Shown: positions 19,782 to 29,025, counted from the stretch's first letter. The stretch is DNA of 64,000 nucleotides from an uncultured Sanguibacteroides sp. (GCF_900543425.1 NZ_UQRQ01000007.1:109432-173431), one strand, 5' to 3'. The notes: generated from the letters alone by a model not told the origin. Translations and numbers: made by a program.

Positions 19782-21788
19782 TTACTTTTTAGGCTGCCGG
19801 GCTTTATACTCTTCCAATCCTTTTTTCAGAAAATTGACAAAGGCATCCCGATCCAGATTATGTCCCCGCGGGGGAGCAAGGATATGAGGTTTCAAATCCG
19901 TATCGTTTCCTCCCCGGCTATCCAATAAAATATAATTCGGCTGGGCATTGGAATCAAATTTCTTTATCTGAAAATCCGCATTCTTCTTCCCCAATGTTTT
20001 TTTCTCTTTCCCGTCGTATTCGGAAACATACCACTCCTCTTCGGGCAACTTCGCCTTATCATCCACATACAGGGCAACTACCACATAATCGTTCTTCAAC
20101 ATCTCTAAAACCCTCGGATCCGACCATACACTCTGTTCCATTTCACGACAATTCACACAACCATGTCCCGTAAAATCAATAAATAACGGTTTATTCTGAT
20201 TTTGAGCAGCTTTCAATGCCTGATCGTAATCAAAATACCCTTCCAAACCATGAGGCAAATGCAAAAAATCCGAATATTTTACATTTTCTGCCGAAACGCC
20301 GGTAGCATTCCCTACTTTGACCCCACTTTTCATAATCTCTTTCGCATTCTCCCGGACAATCCGGTTGATATCAAAATCAATGCTCTCCTGAGGAGGGAAA
20401 TAACCGGCCAAAGCTTTTAACGGTGCCCCGAACATACCGGGGATCAGATAAACGACAAAAGAAAAAGTCAAGATAATAAAAGCAAGACGAGGCACACCTA
20501 TATAAGGCAAGTCACTATCGTGAGCGAATTTAATTTTACCCATGAGATAGAGCCCCTGCAAGGTAAATATAGTTATCCAGATCGCAATATAAACTTCTCT
20601 GTCTAATAATCCCCAATGATAAACCTGGTCGGCTACCATCAAAAATTTGAATCCCAAAGCAACCTCTATAAATCCTAATACCACTTTTACGGAATTCAAC
20701 CAACCGCCGGACTTGGGTAAATTACTTAATTTCGACGGGAAAAAAGCAAAGAAACCGAAAGGTAAGGCGACTGCTATCGAGAAGCCCAACATTCCGATAA
20801 CAGGACGCAGAATAGAACCTCTCGCGGCTTCCACCAAAACGGTTCCGACAATGGGAGCCGTACAGGAGAAAGAAACCAATACCAGGGTAAAAGCCATAAA
20901 GAATGCACCGATATATCCGCCTTTATCCGCCTGCTTATCGGATTTATTTACCAACCAGGAAGGCAATACGATCTCGAAAGCCCCAAAAAAAGAAGCGGCA
21001 AAAACCATAAAAATGATAAAGAAAAAGATATTGGGAATCCAATTGGTACTCAACCAATTGATAAAATCAGGTCCCAAAAAGATTGAAATAATCAATCCCA
21101 AAGCCGTATAAATTGCAACAATCGACAGGGCAAAAAACAACGCTTTTGCCTTCGCTTTCGCCTTATTGGAATCTCCATGCATAAAGAAAGAGACCGTCAT
21201 CGGGATCATCGGGAATACACAAGGCATAATCACAGCGGCTAAACCACCTACAAAAGCCAACCAAAAAAACAACCACAAGGAATCATCTGTCGTCGCATCT
21301 GTCGTTGATGCAGAGCCTGTCGCATTCTTCTCCTCCAATTGAAAAGAAAACTCCTTCTCACCGGGTACGCAAGTTCCCTCCTGGCAGGTCTGAAAGTCAA
21401 TCGTTCCCTTCACCTCCTTTATAGCAGGATCTGTTATCTTAATCTTTTGAACCAATCGATAATTATCCGTAAAATACCATTCGTCTACCTTAAAAATATC
21501 ACTATATTTTTTTTTCGGCTCCTTCTCAACCGCATCTCCGATCAATTCAATGCCATTTCCGACTCCGTCAATCGTCAAAGATACCGGCATAGGCCCTCCA
21601 GCAGGAGTATACATGGAGTAGATAGACCAACCGGGTTGCAAGGTCGCCTCCAAAATCAAATTATACTCGTTTTCCCCGGTTTTCTCTTTGGAGAATGACC
21701 AAGAGGTAGGGTCATCGGTCATTTGGGCAAAAGCCGCTATATTCCCTATACATAGAGCAAAAAATAGTGCTAATAGTCCTTTTTTCAT
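19782..21788 (-). CDS. dsbD: Thiol:disulfide interchange protein DsbD-like
   Basis: A 668-residue membrane protein that passes electrons from cytoplasmic thioredoxin to the periplasm. The start MKKGLLALFF gives a proper signal peptide, while the longer reading frame begins with an unlikely charged stretch. Domains in order: an N-terminal beta domain (about 25-170) with Cys residues near CQEGTCVPG; eight membrane helices (about 185-450) with the Cys in MPCVFPM and the second in SCTAP; and a C-terminal thioredoxin-like domain with the CVNC active site (near 545). All three redox centres are present, so it is likely functional. It has its own terminator and a TAnnTTTG box upstream. Confidence 0.93.
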   Translation of the reverse strand: MKKGLLALFFALCIGNIAAFAQMTDDPTSWSFSKEKTGENEYNLILEATLQPGWSIYSMYTPAGGPMPVSLTIDGVGNGIELIGDAVEKEPKKKYSDIFKVDEWYFTDNYRLVQKIKITDPAIKEVKGTIDFQTCQEGTCVPGEKEFSFQLEEKNATGSASTTDATTDDSLWLFFWLAFVGGLAAVIMPCVFPMIPMTVSFFMHGDSNKAKAKAKALFFALSIVAIYTALGLIISIFLGPDFINWLSTNWIPNIFFFIIFMVFAASFFGAFEIVLPSWLVNKSDKQADKGGYIGAFFMAFTLVLVSFSCTAPIVGTVLVEAARGSILRPVIGMLGFSIAVALPFGFFAFFPSKLSNLPKSGGWLNSVKVVLGFIEVALGFKFLMVADQVYHWGLLDREVYIAIWITIFTLQGLYLMGKIKFAHDSDLPYIGVPRLAFIILTFSFVVYLIPGMFGAPLKALAGYFPPQESIDFDINRIVRENAKEIMKSGVKVGNATGVSAENVKYSDFLHLPHGLEGYFDYDQALKAAQNQNKPLFIDFTGHGCVNCREMEQSVWSDPRVLEMLKNDYVVVALYVDDKAKLPEEEWYVSEYDGKEKKTLGKKNADFQIKKFDSNAQPNYILLDSRGGNDTDLKPHILAPPRGHNLDRDAFVNFLKKGLEEYKARQPKK

Positions 21789-21864
21789 AAAAATCCATTT
21801 AGATAAAACATCCATTTTCAAACAAACTATACGTATCAATCACAAACAAAATAAGTGAACTTTG

Positions 21865-21872
21865 CAAACTTA
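21865..21872 (-). promoter_or_regulatory. Candidate -7 box for dsbD
   Basis: TAAGTTTG on the minus strand matches TAnnTTTG, 77 bases upstream of the chosen ATG. The long leader makes the call moderate. Confidence 0.4.
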
Positions 21873-21949
21873 GCAAAAATTCACTTACAATACACCATAT
21901 AGATCAAATATTGACAAATGTTTATATTTTATACTCCAAAATTAATAGA

Positions 21950-23497
21950 TCACGACTCTTCGATTTCCCGATTAAAGCGGTTATAAAATTTATATTCGTA
22001 AATATAAAACGAAGGTACGCCTATCACTTGAATAGACACAAAATATTTGAATTGCCACCTCCTCAGAATAGACCAGAAACCTTTTTTCAAATAAGCTTCT
22101 ACGAAAGGATGTACTTTAATCTTCAATATCTTGTACTTTTTCTCAACGATCAAATATTCCAGTTGATCTTCTATCTTATCGATCAACAGTACTGCAGCTT
22201 CAGCCTTTCCCGTACCATGACACACGGGGCAAGTTTCCGTTGTTGTCACCGTCATTTCGGGTCGTACGCGCTGGCGAGTGATCTGCATTAAACCGAATTT
22301 ACTTAAAGGCAGAATCGTATGCTTGGCACGGTCTATCTCCATGGCCGATTTCATCTTATCGTACAATTTTTGCCTATTCTCGGCCAACTGCATATCAATA
22401 AAATCAATAACAATGATCCCTCCCATATCTCTCAACTGCAATTGACGAGCCACCTCGTCAGCCGCAGCTAAATTCACTTCCAACGCGTTTGTTTCCTGAT
22501 CATCTCCCAGTTTCGTCCGGTTTCCGCTATTCACATCGATTACATGAAAAGCCTCCGTATGCTCAATAATCAAATAAGCTCCATTTTTAAAAGAGACGGT
22601 ACGACCCAAAGAAGACTTTATCTGTTTATCGACACCAAAATGATCCAAAATAGGTACATCCGTAGAAACATACTTCACGATATCCTCTTTTTCCGGGGCT
22701 ATTGTGCTAATATAACCTTTTATCTCTTTACTCAACGTAATATCATTAACATAAATATTTTCAAAAGAAGAGTTCAAAATATCACGAAGCATGGCACTAG
22801 TCCGGTCAATCTCTCCTAAAATCAACTTGGGAGGTTCTATGTCCCGTATATGTTTGAAAGCGGTTTCAAACCGCTCTACGAGTTCGCATAATTCACTATC
22901 GAACAATTCCGCGTTCTTACCTTCTGCAACCGTTCGAACAATCACCCCGTAATTTTTAGGGCGTATACTCTCTATCAGTCGTTTTAAACGTTTCCGTTCC
23001 TCGACAGATTTTATTTTTTGTGAAACAGATACCTTCTCGGAAAAAGGCATCAAAACCAAATGACGTCCGGCAATACTTAACTCGGAAGTTAAACGCGGAC
23101 CTTTAGTCGAAATGGGCTCCTTGGCGACCTGCACAGCAACATACTGTCCAACGCTAAGCACATCCGAAATCTTACCGTTTTTGTTAATTTCCGGCTCCAA
23201 CCTCAATTTGGAAACCGGCATTCCCCTTCTGGCAATACATTGTTTAATATAATTATCCAGAGAATGAAATTGGGGACTCAAATCAAGGTAATGAAGAAAA
23301 GCGTCTTTTTCATACCCGACATTAACAAAAGCAGCATTAAGACCAGGCATAATCTTTTTTACCTTCCCGTAATAGATGTCTCCTACGGCAAACTTCATGC
23401 TAGTCTTCTCTGTCGTCAACTCGACCAATCGCTTATCTTTCAATAGAGCGATCACGATTTCTTCAGCTCTTACATCTATGACTAACTCCGTACTCAC
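21950..23497 (-). CDS. rng: Ribonuclease G / RNase E-family endoribonuclease
   Basis: A 515-residue RNase E/G catalytic protein acting in rRNA processing and mRNA decay. The N-terminal S1-like RNA-binding domain lies at about residues 38-125. The catalytic Asp residues are seen in FHVIDVNSGN (with the typical N-S-G) and GGIIVIDFIDM. The Zn-link, in the form CPVCHGTG, lies near residue 415. There is no long unstructured scaffold tail, so it resembles RNase G more than RNase E. It follows HU and the small ribosomal protein gene, with a strong palindromic hairpin in between, so it may be transcribed separately. Confidence 0.95.
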   Translation of the reverse strand: MSTELVIDVRAEEIVIALLKDKRLVELTTEKTSMKFAVGDIYYGKVKKIMPGLNAAFVNVGYEKDAFLHYLDLSPQFHSLDNYIKQCIARRGMPVSKLRLEPEINKNGKISDVLSVGQYVAVQVAKEPISTKGPRLTSELSIAGRHLVLMPFSEKVSVSQKIKSVEERKRLKRLIESIRPKNYGVIVRTVAEGKNAELFDSELCELVERFETAFKHIRDIEPPKLILGEIDRTSAMLRDILNSSFENIYVNDITLSKEIKGYISTIAPEKEDIVKYVSTDVPILDHFGVDKQIKSSLGRTVSFKNGAYLIIEHTEAFHVIDVNSGNRTKLGDDQETNALEVNLAAADEVARQLQLRDMGGIIVIDFIDMQLAENRQKLYDKMKSAMEIDRAKHTILPLSKFGLMQITRQRVRPEMTVTTTETCPVCHGTGKAEAAVLLIDKIEDQLEYLIVEKKYKILKIKVHPFVEAYLKKGFWSILRRWQFKYFVSIQVIGVPSFYIYEYKFYNRFNREIEES

Positions 23498-23527
23498 TAC
23501 CTAAATAATTAATCGTACTATACTAAA

Positions 23528-23557
23528 TAAACCTAAAGGCTATAGCCTTTAGGTTTA
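23528..23557 (-). terminator. Perfect palindromic hairpin after the small ribosomal protein gene
   Basis: A fully symmetrical 30-base palindrome with a central CTATAG lies between the 29-residue gene and rng. It looks like a terminator or attenuator, although the downstream T-run is short. Confidence 0.7.
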
Positions 23558-23578
23558 TATCTCTTAACTCACAAACGA

Positions 23579-23668
23579 CTACTTCTTCTTATGTCTATTC
23601 TTTCTCAGTCTTTTTTTACGTTTGTGAGTAGCCATCTTATGTCTTTTCCTCTTTTTTCCGCTTGGCAT
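23579..23668 (-). CDS. Very small basic ribosomal protein, bS22/mS38-like (AURKAIP1/COX24 domain)
   Basis: A 29-residue protein. It reads MPSGKKRKRHKMATHKRKKR and then LRKNRHKKK, so two thirds of it is Lys, Arg or His. Its KRxxMxxHKxKKRLRxxRxKKK pattern is that of the AURKAIP1/COX24 family, which includes mitochondrial mS38 and the small bacterial protein bS22 at the decoding side of the 30S subunit. It starts 16 bp downstream of the HU gene and is preceded by AAAGGAG, 10 bases before the ATG. That is an uncommonly good Shine-Dalgarno for this phylum. It is easily missed because of its size. Family membership is fairly sure; the exact ribosome position is inferred. Confidence 0.85.
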   Translation of the reverse strand: MPSGKKRKRHKMATHKRKKRLRKNRHKKK

Positions 23669-23684
23669 AACTTACACTCCTTTC

Positions 23685-23969
23685 TTATTTAACTTTTTCC
23701 TTTACTTGAACAACGAAACTCTTTGAAGGTTTAAATGAAGGAATGAAGTGTTCAGGAATTTTAATCGTTACATTTTTTGAAATGTTACGAGCCGTTTTTT
23801 CAGCTCTTTTCTTTACCACAAAACTTCCAAAACCTCTTAAATACACGTTCTTGCCTTCAACAACAGAACCTTTAATCGCTTCCATAAATGCTTCTACCGT
23901 TGCTTGAACAGCTACTTTTTCGATTCCGGTTGTTCTCGAAATTTCATTCACAATATCCGCCTTTGTCAT
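23685..23969 (-). CDS. HU/IHF-family DNA-binding protein
   Basis: A 94-residue histone-like protein from the start MTKADIVNEI, the usual N-terminus. A longer frame upstream would add 20 unrelated residues. The helical dimerisation half (1-45) is followed by the GFGSFVVKKR stretch, a beta arm, and the C-terminal IPEHFIPSFKPSK motif, in which the arm proline is retained. It bends and compacts DNA. It is co-transcribed with the 29-residue ribosomal protein gene and driven by a TAnnTTTG promoter. Confidence 0.94.
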   Translation of the reverse strand: MTKADIVNEISRTTGIEKVAVQATVEAFMEAIKGSVVEGKNVYLRGFGSFVVKKRAEKTARNISKNVTIKIPEHFIPSFKPSKSFVVQVKEKVK

Positions 23970-24026
23970 TTTCTTTAAATATTTAATATTCAATAATATA
24001 TTTCTTTTATCTCTACTTTCAGTCTG

Positions 24027-24034
24027 CAAATATA
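24027..24034 (-). promoter_or_regulatory. -7 box of the HU operon
   Basis: TATATTTG followed by C on the minus strand lies 58 bases upstream of the HU start. It matches the Bacteroidota -7 element fully, but the -33 element is unclear. Confidence 0.55.
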
Positions 24035-24272
24035 TATCTTTTCCACAAACAAAGAAACAAACTTAGACTTTTTTGTCAATATTTTTTCACTCCACACTTT
24101 AAAATAGAGTATTTTGTAACCGCCTGTCTCTTGCTAAATCTTAACGGCCATTCTACCGGCCAAATCGTTTTTCATTTTTAACGATAAAACACTATCTTCG
24201 TTTCCTGAATTCAAAAACTTTTTTAAATCAACTATTTTTTGTAAATTGTGTCAAATTTAATCTTTGATAATC

Positions 24273-24689
24273 ATGGTAAATAAAGTTATTCTTATAGGAA
24301 ACGTCGGTGCCGATCCTGATGTCAGGTACTTGGACGGAGGGGTTGCAGTCACACGATTTAGCCTGGCTACAACGGAGGTATACAACAATAAAAACGGAGA
24401 ACGTGTCAGTCAAACGGAATGGCATAATATTGTTCTATGGAGAAATTTAGCACAAGTTGCCGAAAAGTACGTGAAAAAAGGGATGACACTCTATATTGAA
24501 GGGCGCCTCAGAACACGTACTTGGGACGATCAAAACGGGAATAAACGTTACACGACGGAAATCTACGGAGATACCATGCAAATGTTATCCCGCAAACAGG
24601 ACAACTATGAAAAAACACCGGAACCTCCCATGCCAGAAGCTCCAAGCAATTTAAGCAATACGGACGACAGCGACGATCTTCCCTTCTAA
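24273..24689 (+). CDS. ssb: Single-stranded DNA-binding protein
   Basis: A 138-residue SSB. The start MVNKVILIGNVG is the family N-terminus and is preferred over an ATG three codons upstream. The OB fold fills residues 1-108, with the WHNIVLW and KKGMTLYIEGRL stretches typical of the family. A short acidic/proline linker then leads to the C-terminal tip DDSDDLPF, which docks replication and repair partners. The tip matters here because an unrelated island protein at 54669-55457 ends in the same SDDLPF residues. It is followed by gldE, a pairing also known from gliding Bacteroidota. Confidence 0.97.
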   Translation: MVNKVILIGNVGADPDVRYLDGGVAVTRFSLATTEVYNNKNGERVSQTEWHNIVLWRNLAQVAEKYVKKGMTLYIEGRLRTRTWDDQNGNKRYTTEIYGDTMQMLSRKQDNYEKTPEPPMPEAPSNLSNTDDSDDLPF

Positions 24690-24818
24690 TTCATTCAGGT
24701 TTACGCTTACCCGGAGACGAATTCGTTCGCACAACCGAATTTTTAACAGGATAAGCGCTAAACCTCCGGTTTTTTTTGTAATTTTGGACGATTTTATGTT
24801 TAACCAATTAAAGTAACC

Positions 24819-26135
24819 TTGGATACAGATTATTTTCCCCCGGCGGAGCAGATTTTTACCGGTTCATTCGGAACGATTGATCTTATTTTCATTATTATTC
24901 TACTATTCCTGCTGATATGTTCAGCTCTTATTTCTGGCTCGGAAGTTGCTTTTTTTTCACTATCACCCTCTCAACTGAAACACCTGGAAGAGAAAGGATA
25001 TGAAAAGGCATGCAATCTTCAAAAAAAGCCCAACCTATTGTTAGCCACGATCCTCATCTCCAACAACTTTGTTAATGTCGGAATCGTCATACTTTCAACT
25101 TACCTGGTCAATTCCTTATTCAATTTATCGGTTAATCCGGTACTGGGATTCATTATCCAGGTGATTGCAGTCACTTTTATCATTCTGTTGGTGGGAGAAA
25201 TTATACCCAAATTATACGCGAATCGTTCACAAGAAAAGGTGGTTATTTTAATGACCGGCCCTCTTCTGTTTTTATCCCATTTATTCCGGCCGCTCTCTTA
25301 TTTACTGATTAAATCAACCTCAATCATCAGTAACCGTATCGAGAAAAAAGATGCCATATCCATCGATCAGCTCTCAAAAGCATTGGAACTAACAAAAGAC
25401 TCGGAAATCAACGAAGAGAAAGATATTTTAGAAGGTATCGTTCGCTTCGGAAATATAGCCGTAGTCGATATTATCCGGGCTCGAATCAATGTCGTTGCCA
25501 TAGATATAGAATCTTCTTACCAACAGGTAAAAGAGATCATTACGGAACACGGGTACTCGCGCATGCCCGTCTATGAAGAAAACCTGGATAATATCAACGG
25601 GATACTTTACGTCAAGGACCTGTTGCAACACTTGGATGAAAAAGACGACTTCAAGTGGCAAAGCCTACTTCGTCCTGCTTATTTCGTTCCGGAAACAAAA
25701 AAAATCAACGATTTGTTGGAAGAGTTTCAAAGTAAAAAAGTTCACTTGGCCATCGTGGTTGACGAATACGGGGGAACATCAGGTATCGTGACAATGGAAG
25801 ATATTATAGAAGAGATCGTGGGAGACATTAATGATGAATACGATGAACAAGAAATTTTTTATACGCGAAGTAAAAACGGCGCTTATGTATTCGAAGCGTC
25901 TACCTTACTTAACGATTTCTTTAAAATAACTGATATTGAAGAAGAGAGTTTTGAAGATATCGAAGGAGACGCAGATACGTTAGCCGGACTTATCCTGGAG
26001 ATTAAAGGCGAATTGCCCCAAAAAGGAGACGTCATTACCTATAAAAATCATCAATTTACAATAGAAGAAGTAGATAACCGGAGAATTAAGAAAATACAAT
26101 ACCAAAAAATACAACCGGATCCGAAAGAGGAATAA
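24819..26135 (+). CDS. gldE: GldE-like membrane protein (CNNM/CorC family)
   Basis: A 438-residue protein with an N-terminal CNNM (DUF21) domain of about four membrane segments (residues 20-160), two CBS domains (about 205-330) and a C-terminal transporter-associated CorC domain (about 340-430). It lies next to ssb, as gldE does in Flavobacterium, where it supports GldD/type IX secretion and gliding. In non-gliding gut Bacteroidales the role is unknown, perhaps ion handling linked to envelope export. The start appears to be TTG, because no ATG or GTG lies between an in-frame stop at 24801 and the first conserved residues. Confidence 0.85.
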   Translation: MDTDYFPPAEQIFTGSFGTIDLIFIIILLFLLICSALISGSEVAFFSLSPSQLKHLEEKGYEKACNLQKKPNLLLATILISNNFVNVGIVILSTYLVNSLFNLSVNPVLGFIIQVIAVTFIILLVGEIIPKLYANRSQEKVVILMTGPLLFLSHLFRPLSYLLIKSTSIISNRIEKKDAISIDQLSKALELTKDSEINEEKDILEGIVRFGNIAVVDIIRARINVVAIDIESSYQQVKEIITEHGYSRMPVYEENLDNINGILYVKDLLQHLDEKDDFKWQSLLRPAYFVPETKKINDLLEEFQSKKVHLAIVVDEYGGTSGIVTMEDIIEEIVGDINDEYDEQEIFYTRSKNGAYVFEASTLLNDFFKITDIEEESFEDIEGDADTLAGLILEIKGELPQKGDVITYKNHQFTIEEVDNRRIKKIQYQKIQPDPKEE

Positions 26136-26182
26136 AACCATCTTCTGGAACATTATCCGAGGACTCCCGGAAAACGGAATTG

Positions 26183-27763
26183 TTATTCAATCTTTTTTCC
26201 CCGTACGGTATAAGGAACGGGGATTCCCATCATATCACACAGAGTAGGAAATAAATCCACCATATCGAAGTTTCCTTTCAAACCTGGCTTTACCCCGGCT
26301 CCATACAAATATAACGGGACAAGCGGACGCTTACTATGCCGGAAATAAATATCTTCCATCTCTTTCAATTCTGAAATCCAGGTCGGATACAAACAGAACA
26401 ACACATCTCCGCTTCGCTTGTGAGAGAATGCATTTTGCATCAATTGATCCACTCCTGAAGTAAAAGCCGTATGTGTCAATGAATAAGCGGTAATAACCTT
26501 TGCAATTCCCTCAAAATCGATCAGGAAATCCGCTATACGGTCCTCCATCTCCTTCAGACTCATTTTTTTCCTCTCGATTAAATCACGATTCAAATAAATC
26601 TGTCCCTGATCATAATCCACAACCCAATCTCCCGGTCCGTAAATCAACCCCAGATAAGATTTCAATAAAGCTACGGCCTTATAAATACTGAAATAATTCG
26701 AATTTAATTTAACCTTTCTCAAGTCCTCGGGCATTAATTCCCGCATTTCGGAGAATGTAACGAACAGAGTGTAATTTCCTTTCCCCACCTTAAGATCAAG
26801 ATAAGTCAACAGGTCTTCCATATTCCTATCCAAACGCAAAAAAGCATCTTTTTCCTCTTCCGAATCTACAGTAAAATCCCTATGCATATAATCCAAACAT
26901 GAAAAATTAACGGCAAGCAAATCCGGATCGTTATCTCTTCCCAGTCCCTCGTTGGCTATCAATCGTTTCGCCAGGGCACAGACCAAAGTATTAGCATGCG
27001 GAGTAGCCTTCAAGACACGATAGGTCTTATACTCCCTTTTTGCCCGAGCTATGTCGTAATAAAACAAGTTTGCCAACCCGAACTTACTCCTTATTTTGGC
27101 GGCACTACTCCTTTCATCCGACAAAGGCATCCACCCTCTGTTCGCCAAAGAATCACTCTCAATACGATCATTGTAATGAATTAACCACTCCGGTAACTGT
27201 TCTTTGTAATAAGTCGATGAAACCCATTTCCCCGTTTTTTCACTAAACCAAAAAACTTGGTCGGCACTGCTTCCTCCACTCAACACCGCCTCTTCCCCAT
27301 TCATCGCCACGCTATAAACCTTCGAAAAACCATTATTCATTTTCAAAGCACTCCCTAAACTAATGGTCTGGATGAAGTCTGGGCTTAAACTTTTTATACT
27401 ATCCCCCTGCTGAGTACCCGTCTCATAATAATCTCCCGACATTACGGCACTTTGCCTTCCCCTGCGAAGTCGATCATACCAAACCTTGGATACAATCCCA
27501 TGCTCTGCCGGAAGTATTCCGGTATATATGGTGGCATGGTCTACCCCTGTTTGAGTATACACGTAATTATAATTCATACTCAATTCTATTCCCTGCCGCA
27601 CGATCCTTTTAAAACCTCCCTCGGAAAGATCCTGCTTATACCACTCCAGCCAATCCGGATAAAAATGGCTTATTACCACACCAACGACCAGTTTCGTTTT
27701 ATTCTCCGAGGCCGAGGAAATAAAACTACTGAACATCAATACGAATAAAATAATCTTTTTCAT
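26183..27763 (-). CDS. PafA-family alkaline phosphatase-like protein, probably inactive
   Basis: A 526-residue exported protein (signal peptide 1-18) that aligns over its full length with PafA-type alkaline phosphatases (LSPDFIQTISLGSAL, FLRLDRNMEDLL, KRSGDVLF blocks). The Thr nucleophile position looks kept (T72). Several metal ligands appear lost, judging from family memory: the first Asp of the VVDQM motif is Ser32, the TADHG motif reads TFSEMRE (336-342), and the C-terminal HG/H block is replaced by FRHSKRPLVPLYLYG. D291 alone of its motif remains. It probably binds rather than hydrolyses a ligand. It has its own TAnnTTTG promoter. Confidence 0.8.
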   Translation of the reverse strand: MKKIILFVLMFSSFISSASENKTKLVVGVVISHFYPDWLEWYKQDLSEGGFKRIVRQGIELSMNYNYVYTQTGVDHATIYTGILPAEHGIVSKVWYDRLRRGRQSAVMSGDYYETGTQQGDSIKSLSPDFIQTISLGSALKMNNGFSKVYSVAMNGEEAVLSGGSSADQVFWFSEKTGKWVSSTYYKEQLPEWLIHYNDRIESDSLANRGWMPLSDERSSAAKIRSKFGLANLFYYDIARAKREYKTYRVLKATPHANTLVCALAKRLIANEGLGRDNDPDLLAVNFSCLDYMHRDFTVDSEEEKDAFLRLDRNMEDLLTYLDLKVGKGNYTLFVTFSEMRELMPEDLRKVKLNSNYFSIYKAVALLKSYLGLIYGPGDWVVDYDQGQIYLNRDLIERKKMSLKEMEDRIADFLIDFEGIAKVITAYSLTHTAFTSGVDQLMQNAFSHKRSGDVLFCLYPTWISELKEMEDIYFRHSKRPLVPLYLYGAGVKPGLKGNFDMVDLFPTLCDMMGIPVPYTVRGKKIE

Positions 27764-27794
27764 AGGGTATACTTACAAACTCTTACTAATTCTA

Positions 27795-27802
27795 CAAAAG
27801 TA
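27795..27802 (-). promoter_or_regulatory. -7 box of the phosphatase-like gene
   Basis: TACTTTTG on the minus strand matches TAnnTTTG, 32 bases before the ATG. Confidence 0.5.
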
Positions 27803-27892
27803 GTCAGAATATGATAATTTACAACCTATAATTATTTCAATTCTTAATTGTTTCGTATATTTACAGCATAAAATATAAAATGGATTTCGTTT

Positions 27893-28516
27893 ATGACTGA
27901 AAAAAAATGTTTGCTTACAGAGAAATTAAGGACCTACGTCTTTCGATACGGTACTGATTTATCTGATGAGAATTTACAAAAAGTAAATATTACGCGGGAG
28001 GAAATCAACGAAAATTTCTCCGATATGGAAGATATCGTAAACTCTATTTTTGAACGGGAAAGAATTTGTTTTGAAGAGATTTTCGACAAATACAATTTCG
28101 AGGGATGGAATGCTATCGACATTTTATTATTGGTCGGTAATGAAATCAACGATCGCTTCTTCAACGTATCGCCTTCTGTCACGTTCAAATTGGCGAAAGC
28201 CTATCCGGAGATTTACGAAAAGCACCGGCTCAGGCGTTCCGATTTCATTTTTGAAAAAATAAAAATCAATATCGAAAAAGGAATGCAACAGGGTATGTAT
28301 AAAAATGATGTTTCCAGTGAAATGGTCGCACGCATGTATATCGCTAAACTAAACGACATTCATAATCCGGAAATCTATCCGCCGGAAGGATATGACTTTG
28401 CAACTATTTTCAACAACATGATTGATAGCGTAATAAAAACCATTACAAATGAAGACGGATGGCAATATTACAAACAACGGAAACAATTATATAACGTACT
28501 TAATTTCAATAGATAA
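27893..28516 (+). CDS. Divergent TetR-like regulator
   Basis: A 207-residue, all-helical protein without a close recognisable family. Its first 60 residues follow the spacing of a TetR helix-turn-helix: a helix, then NITREEINENFSDMEDIVNSIFERE, which resembles the recognition-helix-plus-YF-sxxeL pattern. The usual Gly-rich turn is degenerate. The remaining 150 residues would be the ligand-binding core. It lies 11 bp before an Lrp-type gene on the same strand, so the two regulators are probably co-expressed. Whether it still binds DNA is uncertain. Confidence 0.6.
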   Translation: MTEKKCLLTEKLRTYVFRYGTDLSDENLQKVNITREEINENFSDMEDIVNSIFERERICFEEIFDKYNFEGWNAIDILLLVGNEINDRFFNVSPSVTFKLAKAYPEIYEKHRLRRSDFIFEKIKINIEKGMQQGMYKNDVSSEMVARMYIAKLNDIHNPEIYPPEGYDFATIFNNMIDSVIKTITNEDGWQYYKQRKQLYNVLNFNR

Positions 28517-28527
28517 TACCTACAAAT

Positions 28528-29013
28528 ATGAATGCAAAATATCAAATTGACGAAATCGACCGGAAAATATTATCACATCTCGTGAAAAATGCAAGAGTCC
28601 CTTTTCTGGAAATAGCGCGGGAGTGTGGAATATCAGGAGCCGCCATTCACCAAAGAGTAAAAAAAATGGAAGATTCCGGTATTATTGAAGGATCCAGATT
28701 TATCGTGAAACCGGATGCCCTCGGATTTGGCGTATGTGCCTTCATCGGAGTCATCTTAGACCATGCTCATACTTATAAAACGGTTGTTAAAGAAATAGAA
28801 AACATTCCTGAAGTCATCGAATGTCATTTCATCACCGGAGGTTTTACCTTTCTAATAAAATTGAGATGTAATGATCACCAACATCTTATGGATATACTAA
28901 TCAACACCTTACAAAATATTCCGGGAATAGCAAAAACGGAAACCTTTATCTCTTTGGACCAACTCATCGAGAAACAGATTAACCTGAACGTGGAACCCAC
29001 GTCCACAAAATAA
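28528..29013 (+). CDS. Lrp/AsnC-family transcriptional regulator
   Basis: A 161-residue regulator. A winged helix-turn-helix lies at residues 8-65 (LSHLVKNARVPFLEIARECGISGAAIHQRVKKME), followed by the RAM/AsnC ligand-binding domain (about 70-150). It probably forms octamers that respond to an amino acid. The upstream gene is 11 bp away. The target genes are not evident, because the next genes are on the opposite strand. Confidence 0.93.
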   Translation: MNAKYQIDEIDRKILSHLVKNARVPFLEIARECGISGAAIHQRVKKMEDSGIIEGSRFIVKPDALGFGVCAFIGVILDHAHTYKTVVKEIENIPEVIECHFITGGFTFLIKLRCNDHQHLMDILINTLQNIPGIAKTETFISLDQLIEKQINLNVEPTSTK

Positions 29014-29025
29014 TTTGATTAGATG

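Noticed and set aside
24750..24775. Hairpin after ssb as a terminator before gldE
   Set aside because: The stem has only five base pairs with a 3-base loop; a T-run follows, but the evidence is too weak to call it.
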